Of a stretch of DNA of 64,000 nucleotides, positions 63,201-64,000 are shown piece by piece. The DNA is from Physcomitrium patens (taxonomy: Eukaryota > Streptophyta > Bryopsida > Funariales > Funariaceae). The stretch spans positions 2,395,950 to 2,459,949 of the forward strand of contig NC_037259.1 of the NCBI RefSeq assembly GCF_000002425.4, in the 5' to 3' direction. The position numbers were made by a program, and so were the translations under genes. The notes below the pieces were generated by a model. The model was not told where the DNA came from. It saw only the letters and a program-made list of their open reading frames with translations, and did no database searches. Positions within the stretch are counted from its first letter, which is position 1, and each line of letters begins with the position of its first letter.

Positions 63201-64000
63201 TCCATGCCATTATCAAAGAATCTAAAGAATATTATTTAGTTGCAAGGTACTTGTTGTACTCAAGTTCCAACTACCTCTCTATGTTAGCAAGGCCAATTGT
63301 CATTTCTTTGCATAATATCATAGAATCTTGCATCAATTCTAGCAATATGGAACAAAGAAAAAATAACTAATTGAATATGATAATTAAAACAATAATAAAT
63401 CAAATTTAAATAAATTTTTTGGATATTATTAAGAAACTTCTAATTTTTTTTACTTGAAATCATACTTCAAAAACCATGCCTTTAATGCAACATTTCATGC
63501 AATAGTTTCATAAAAAAAACCAAGATAATATTTGATTGATCAATTGCAAACTATTTATTTCAATAAATTGTCAAAACATACCTATTATGAACTTCCATTG
63601 GATAAATCACACAAAAATTTGTAAAATAAAAGAAAAAATGATTGCAATTGTTGTAGTTGAGATTCTTATATATATTCAATTTTAAACCTATACATGCAAA
63701 AAGTTTTTTTTTTTAGCTGTAGTAGAATTGAGATATTAAGCTCAAGTGTATTGCACGTAGATTTATACTTGTTAATCATCATTGTCAAGAAGTACTTAGG
63801 GATATATTTTTTTTAAAAAAAAATAATGGTGATTGCAAAAAAATTATATATCTCTAAAATTTGATATATTAACCTCTTTAATTTGTCTGTAAAAGTAATT
63901 GATGAACTCCAAAAATACAACACAATTGAAAGGATTTTTTTAAATATAACAATAATTTAGTTTTTTTTTTCTTCCAACCTCTAGCAACTCTATTCAGTTT
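63201..64000. other. AT-rich spacer to the window end
   Basis: AT-rich, with stops in all frames and short A and T runs. Nothing recognisable. Confidence 0.7.

Overview
This is nuclear DNA of a land plant. All five intact protein-coding genes are split by GT-AG introns and belong to plant families: an ER tether with SMP and C2 domains (NTMC2T6 type), a MYND-finger ubiquitin protease of the UBP15-19 group, the topoisomerase VI subunit BIN4, the RNA-binding protein FPA, and the plastid Clp adaptor ClpF. The divergent but complete proteins, the very AT-rich spacers and the decayed chromodomain Ty3/gypsy elements fit a bryophyte, most likely a moss. That assignment is inference; the sequence alone does not prove a species.

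Layout. 1-6.1 kb is AT-rich spacer with a MITE-like element and TA tracts. 6.1-11.0 kb has gene-like base composition but no protein I can recognise; it contains a good TATA box. 11.05-15.88 kb (+) is NTMC2T6, with an apparent one-base frameshift in exon 7. 16.1-18.5 kb (+) is a decayed, 5'-truncated LINE. 19.8-20.4 kb is an orphan LTR. 22.88-29.09 kb (-) is the UBP gene, followed by its GC-rich 5' flank to 30.6 kb. 31.2 kb has a second copy of the MITE-like element. 32.1-37.4 kb is a dead chromovirus with a solo LTR nested in its 3' LTR. 39.3-42.2 kb (-) is BIN4. 45.8-51.4 kb (-) is FPA. 55.7-57.0 kb (-) is ClpF. 57.4-58.2 kb is a 65-bp minisatellite, interrupted by a second dead chromovirus (58.2-63.1 kb), after which the minisatellite motif resumes.

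The genes do not form an operon or an obvious functional cluster. They serve chromatin and DNA topology (BIN4), RNA 3'-end choice (FPA), protein turnover (UBP in the cytosol or at membranes, ClpF in the plastid) and membrane contact sites (NTMC2T6). Four of the five are on the minus strand. The gene islands are separated by transposon-rich, CG-poor DNA.

Exon boundaries were worked out by hand from splice signals, reading phase and family similarity. Each gene except NTMC2T6 gives one uninterrupted frame from start to stop. I found no tRNA, rRNA, CRISPR array or bacterial-type operon. I did not find a convincing new biological system. The points most worth a second look are the NTMC2T6 frameshift, a perfect 16-bp hairpin in a BIN4 intron, the TA-flanked MITE-like pair, and the chromovirus inserted into the minisatellite.
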